From assembly GCA_949825025.1 (NCBI GenBank), contig OX463787.1:15931707-15995706 (forward strand): a stretch of DNA of 64,000 nt. Direction: 5' to 3'. Below are positions 61,201 to 64,000 of this stretch, in pieces. The position numbers and the translations under genes are program-made. The stretch comes from Siphlonurus alternatus (Eukaryota > Arthropoda > Insecta > Ephemeroptera > Siphlonuridae). The notes under the pieces are model-generated. The model did no database searches and was not told the DNA's origin. It was given only the letters and a program-made list of their open reading frames with translations. How positions within the stretch are numbered: the first letter of the stretch is position 1; every line of letters begins with the position of its first letter.

Positions 61201-62121
61201 TGCATTACGAAAAGTATGTAATAAAAGATGAAGCCACTACATTAATTTTATACATAGATGGAATCATTTGATAATTTGTTAGTTAAAAAAAAAAAAAAAA
61301 ACAGTAGGAAGGGTAAAAAACGCTGCGCCATTTTATCAGACAACTTGAATTGCATTTAAAGCCGGTATTACAAGATGCAATTTTTCTAACTACTGCATAG
61401 AATTTTTCCTATCAAGAAAATTTTATCTCCACATAGAAAAAAATGGAGTTGAAGTTTTCTTGTAACGCAAAATTGTATCATGTAATACCGGCTTAAGCCG
61501 GTATTACACGATACAATTTAGCATACAATTTTTCCATACAAGAAAATTACATCTCTAAAGCCGGTATTACACGATACAATTTTTCTAACTATTTTATACA
61601 ACTTTTCCTTTCAAGAAAACTTGAACTCCATTTATATTGTTTGCATGGAGATGAAATTTTCTTGCAAGGAAAAATTGTATGCAAAATTGTATGGTGTAAT
61701 ACCGGCTTAACTCAATACAAAACAAATGGGGTTTTCTTGTAAAAAAAATTGAATGCAAAATTGTATCGTGAAATACCGACTTTAGGCAATAATTTCTTTA
61801 TAATACATCACCACTGACAGTATACTGGGCATTAGTGCTAAACAAGCAGAAATCTAATTTATATTACAACCCCTATTTTTACAGAACCAAGACGACCGTA
61901 TACAACTACACCACAGGCTCCCGTAACCCGATAACCTGGCGAAGACTTATGGATCTTATGATACCAATTGGACTGGAATCTCCCCCCGCAAAGGCCTTAT
62001 GGTACATCGTGCTGTTCACCTTCAAGAGCGAACTTATGAACAAAATCTTCACGTTCTTACTACACACAATACCGGCGATACTTATGGATATGGCTTCGGC
62101 ACTTGCAGGAAATCGTAGAAG
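47020..62121 (+). CDS. FAR-3: fatty acyl-CoA reductase, partial (7 coding exons seen)
   Basis: Predicted alcohol-forming fatty acyl-CoA reductase, close paralogue of FAR-2. Coding exons in the window: 47020-47142, 51071-51187, 54594-54683, 55449-55744, 57757-57863, 58809-59001, 61885-62121, all with GT..AG borders and matching phases; they give 387 codons plus 2 bases. The exon lengths equal those of FAR-2 except exon 1 (41 codons, new N-terminus MSGLETLQSTP) and exon 5 (one codon shorter). TGATGFMG is at residues 33-40 and the catalytic motif is YCFSK at 218-222. The ATG directly follows TTCCTCAG, so either the first coding exon starts exactly at an acceptor or the 5' UTR runs through. The last two exons (FAR_C end and membrane segment, about 116 residues in FAR-2) are not found before 64000 and should lie beyond. 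No frame break is seen. Confidence 0.9.
48933..49105. repeat. Palindromic MITE, family M1b
   Basis: Ends GGGGGGCATTCACAAAGCAC and GTGCTTTGTGAATGCCCCC; inner CCCCCACTTTAGC / GCTAAAGTGGGGG. Intron 1 of FAR-3. Confidence 0.8.
49679..50352. repeat. Long palindromic element, family M10, copy 1
   Basis: Arms of about 300 bp: TTTCAGTAGCACAAATATCA / TGATATTTGTGCTGCTGAAA, TGTGACGTCACTCACGCTCA / TGAGCGTGAGTGACGTCACA, AACCGAGTTATTGCGGTAGC and its inverse. The right outer end is lost. Intron 1 of FAR-3. Confidence 0.85.
50770..51020. repeat. Dispersed repeat, family M13
   Basis: Closest to the copy at 26318-26565 (CAGCTCCATTTCCGGTTTTCGT-type block, CATAAGGCCAATGTTAAAC, CTTGTTGCATTCAGGCGC). It ends about 50 bp before FAR-3 exon 2. 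Confidence 0.6.
51970..52107. repeat. Palindromic MITE, family M1b
   Basis: Ends GGGGCATTCACAAAGCCC and GTCTTTGTGAATGCCCC; shares ATTTAGGGCTCGATAATTTA with the copy at 12749-12889. Intron 2 of FAR-3. Confidence 0.8.
52278..53296. repeat. Long palindromic element, family M10, copy 2, with nested MITE
   Basis: Complete at both ends: TTAAAGGCCTTATGAACC and GGTTCATAAGGCCTTTAA. Same arms as 49679-50352. The GGGATTTCCC in the right arm is interrupted by the element at 52822-53114. Intron 2 of FAR-3. Confidence 0.85.
52822..53114. repeat. Palindromic MITE nested in M10
   Basis: Ends ATTGAGCTCTATACAAGGCT and AGCCTTGTATAGAGCTCAAT, continuing as AGAGGG / CCCTCTAG. The interior is only partly paired (GTGCGCACGG / CCGTGCGCGC, GGAGGAAGTGGGTGG / CCACCCACTTTCCTCC). 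It is absent from the M10 copy at 49679, so it inserted later. Confidence 0.8.
53706..53755. repeat. Truncated M8 end
   Basis: AGTCAAATTAAATATACATT followed by CTCCAGAAGTACC; cut off where the M2 copy at 53756 begins. Confidence 0.5.
53756..54014 (-). repeat. Family M2 repeat
   Basis: Minus-strand copy from CCCTATAGTTGAAAAATTACG to TTTAATTCAACTCAGG. Intron 2 of FAR-3. Confidence 0.75.
55201..55260. repeat. (AT)n microsatellite
   Basis: About 60 bp of AT dinucleotides with a single G interruption, in intron 3 of FAR-3. Confidence 0.9.
55798..56014. repeat. Palindromic MITE, family M7
   Basis: Ends CAAGGCGGATTTACATGTCG and TTATTCTGAATCAGCCTT; inner CATGCGACGCGAATAATGC. It begins about 53 bp after the FAR-3 exon 4 donor. 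Confidence 0.75.
56521..56865. repeat. M4 end joined to a truncated M5 palindrome
   Basis: 56521-56552 reads AGGTAGAGATAATACGGATC plus CAGCTGTCC, the end of M4. 56553-56865 is an M5 copy (ATGCTAAAAAAATCCCATT / AATGGGATTTTTTTAGCAT, ATATCAGGTATACAAAAACG / CGTTTTTGTATACCTGATAT) lacking its terminal GGGTAAGG and TTAA. Intron 4 of FAR-3. Confidence 0.7.
59072..60552. mobile_element. 1.48-kb TIR transposon, non-autonomous, copy 2 (inverted)
   Basis: The same element as 9314-10797 in the opposite orientation: the inner sequence next to the left TIR here (GATAATTGGACCGCC) corresponds to the right side of copy 1. TAT flanks both ends as a 3-bp target duplication. Only scattered differences between the copies are visible. 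Intron 6 of FAR-3. Confidence 0.9.
61357..61790. repeat. Cluster of M11 palindromes (nested or tandem)
   Basis: TAAAGCCGGTATTACA-type ends occur at 61357, about 61491 and 61556, with inverse ends near 61495, 61709 and 61785. It looks like M11 copies inserted into or next to each other. The cluster ends about 95 bp before FAR-3 exon 7. Confidence 0.75.
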
Positions 62122-62463
62122 GTTAGTATTCTCACACAGGCCTGAAATGACAAATTAGACATTCACCAAATGTTGTTAGACTATATATTATAATCAACAA
62201 TCGCATTACGTTTCTCCACAAGCGGTTCAGGCGTACGAAGTTGCGCACCAAAATAAGAAATTTAGTCCTTGCCTACGTCACAAAGTCCTTACCTACGTCA
62301 CAACTCAATAGTAATCGGAGCTGGCTGTGAGTTGTGACGTCAGCAAGGACTTTCTTTACAGAGCAGCTTTGCACGATAGCAAAGCGCGCGAATAAAAATT
62401 ATGCGAATGTTGATTACATACACTTGGTGACTGCCTAATTGTAATTTGAAGCCTGTATGCATT

Positions 62464-62655
62464 TAAAGGTGCGTTTACATGAGCGAAGGCACAATTTGGC
62501 GGATTTTGACATACGAGCTGTGAAATCCTATACTGTAGATGCGTTGCAGCAGCGAAATCGCAACGTTTTATTTGCGAAATATTGCCGCCAATTGACTTAA
62601 TGCATCATAAATGCTGCGCCGTGTCCTGAAATTTGCTCCTGTAAGGCCACCTTTA
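62464..62655. repeat. Palindromic MITE, relative of family M7
   Basis: Ends TAAAGGTGCGTTTACATGAG and CTCCTGTAAGGCCACCTTTA; inner CAGCTGTGAAATCC-like block and ATTGCCGCCAATTGAC are shared with M7. Confidence 0.65.
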
Positions 62656-63285
62656 CATAAATATATTTTAATATAAGTGCAAATTATACTCTCGAGCAGG
62701 GAATTAAAATAAATATATTGCTTCACATAATTATGTAGGTGGAAAACAATTTAACTAAAAAAAAATTATTTTTAATAAGTAATACTGTTTTTAAATAAGA
62801 TAATATTAATTTAAATAGTCTATTTTTTTTTATTTAAAATTATATAAAAAAATCAATTAAATTTATTTTAATTTAGTTAAAATTTTGAATAAAATTTTTT
62901 ATTGCCAATAAAACCAACATAGCATTTCAAAAATATTTATATTTAAATATTAAAAGTTATAAATATATTGCTTGACAATATAATAATCAACGGAAGAAGT
63001 CCCAATTTGTCTTTCGTGGAATTTTCGCCTACTGTCGATATTAATAGAAGGAGAAATGCAGAATTTATTATTATACATAAATATTAAACGATCATTACAA
63101 TTATTAACTTTTAAAAATATATCATTAAATTTTTAAATATTTTATAAAGAGGGAAATTTGATTTAATAAACAAAAGATACAAAATACACATATGCACATT
63201 ATCTCAAAAATAAAAAAATCTGCATATAATTTTTATTGCTTATTTGGGTTAAAGAGAACTCCCTGTTTGTATTGTCAATATTTGT

Positions 63286-63395
63286 TTAGATATTTTTTCA
63301 TATCTTTCATGACAATCTTACAATTCTATGACGTCATAGTCATGCAAATATTTTAATATTTAACATGCAAGCATAGGGAAATACGTTGCATGATT
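63286..63395. repeat. M9 fragment with CRE-like octamer
   Basis: TCTATGACGTCATAGTCATGC followed by a partial inverse (AACATGCAAGCATAGGG). Directly abuts the next M2 copy. Confidence 0.5.
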
Positions 63396-63804
63396 CTCTA
63401 GTTAAAAAATTACGTCTTCAATTAATCCTTTACAAGTCTAAACCAATCTTTTTAATTCAAAAACACATCTTATATCATCCTCGTTTAAAGTGAGGATGAA
63501 ATAGAGACAATTTTTCTAACATTTTATGTTCAATTAGAGGAAAGAAGACGTAGGGGGCATTCACAAAGCAGTTTAGCCTCAATTTTTATCCCTGGTGCTT
63601 AACATGGTGCTAAAAACCATGGACTAAACACTAGTTTAACACCATGCTTAGCATCAGAGATAAAAATCAAGGCCAAAAAGATGAAGTGCTTTGTGAATAC
63701 CCCCATTTTCCTCTTTTCTCCTCTAAAATGGTGCAAAATAGGAGGGAATTGGACAATGAGTGAGCGTAATAGCAAATAAATGATGAATTTTATTTCAACT
63801 CAGG
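63396..63804 (-). repeat. Family M2 repeat split by a nested M1b MITE
   Basis: Minus-strand M2 copy from CTCTAGTTAAAAAATTACG to TTTATTTCAACTCAGG, interrupted by the palindrome at 63553-63704 between GAAGACGTA and ATTTTCCTC. Confidence 0.75.
63553..63704. repeat. Palindromic MITE, family M1b, nested in M2
   Basis: Ends GGGGGCATTCACAAAGCAG and GTGCTTTGTGAATACCCCC; inner TTTTTATCCCTGGTGCTTAA and a degenerate inverse, as in 48933-49105. Confidence 0.8.
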
Positions 63805-63900
63805 AATCTGATTTTTTCTCATCGATTTATTGTGATAGAAAAATTGACAATACATGGCTCCAGCTGCTCTATAATCAAAATTTCCAATAGTTCCGACTGA

Positions 63901-64000
63901 CCCGAGTTAAAATAAATTTCAACTTTTCTTTGTTACTAAGTCCTCATCTCGTTTTTTGTCCCATATTTTGCACCATTTTAAAGGTAAAAGAGGAAAAATG
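63901..64000 (+). repeat. Family M2 repeat, cut by the window end
   Basis: CCCGAGTTAAAATAAATTTC followed by TTTTGCACCATTTTAAAGG; continues beyond 64000. Confidence 0.7.

Larger units (their letters stand above)
62122..64000. other. Intron 7 of FAR-3 to the window end
   Basis: Exons 8 and 9 of FAR-3 are not found here. Present are an inverted CTTGCCTACGTCACA / TGTGACGTCAGCAAGG pair (62270-62350), an M7 relative, an AT-only block (62750-62960) and M9/M2/M1b repeats from 63286. Bases 62425-62460 resemble the sequence just upstream of the FAR-3 start (46960-46998). Confidence 0.6.

Overview
The window looks like nuclear DNA of an insect, most likely a hemipteran. It is AT-rich, has long introns with GT..AG borders, and is packed with short palindromic transposons. 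It holds a head-to-tail array of three fatty acyl-CoA reductase (FAR) genes, all on the + strand; lineage-specific tandem FAR expansions are well known in insects. The assignment to Hemiptera is inference from the FAR array and repeat style; I cannot name the species.

Layout: 1-2786 is repeat-rich upstream sequence. FAR-1 (2787-16940, 10 coding exons, 539 aa) is the most divergent copy, with its own intron pattern and a roughly 20-residue insertion. 16941-30156 is a gene-free gap holding a 2-kb palindrome with tRNA-like sequence in both arms, two 5S-rRNA-derived SINEs facing each other around another palindrome, and many MITEs. FAR-2 (30157-36855, 9 coding exons, 494 aa) is compact and complete. 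36856-47019 is a second gene-free gap made largely of MITEs. FAR-3 (from 47020, seven coding exons seen to 62121) runs off the window; its last two exons should lie beyond 64000.

Each FAR protein has the N-terminal Rossmann motif TGxTGFMG, the catalytic YxxxK motif (YSFSK, YSFSK, YCFSK) and the C-terminal FAR_C part; the two complete genes also end in a membrane segment. They should reduce fatty acyl-CoA to fatty alcohol with NADPH, for cuticular lipid, wax or pheromone precursors. FAR-2 and FAR-3 share every intron position seen. Exons 1-2 and the end of exon 4 are nearly identical between them, while exon 3 and the rest of exon 4 differ by about 20%, a mosaic that suggests gene conversion.

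The non-coding majority is a nested archive of at least a dozen palindromic families: one with apparent TTAA target duplication, a 1.48-kb TIR element present twice in opposite orientation with 3-bp duplications, and families carrying repeated CRE-like (TGACGTCA) or ETS-like (CCGGAAGT) motifs. I found no transposase gene, functional tRNA or rRNA gene, CRISPR array or bacterial feature. All coordinates and comparisons were read by eye; repeat edges are good to about 5-15 bp.
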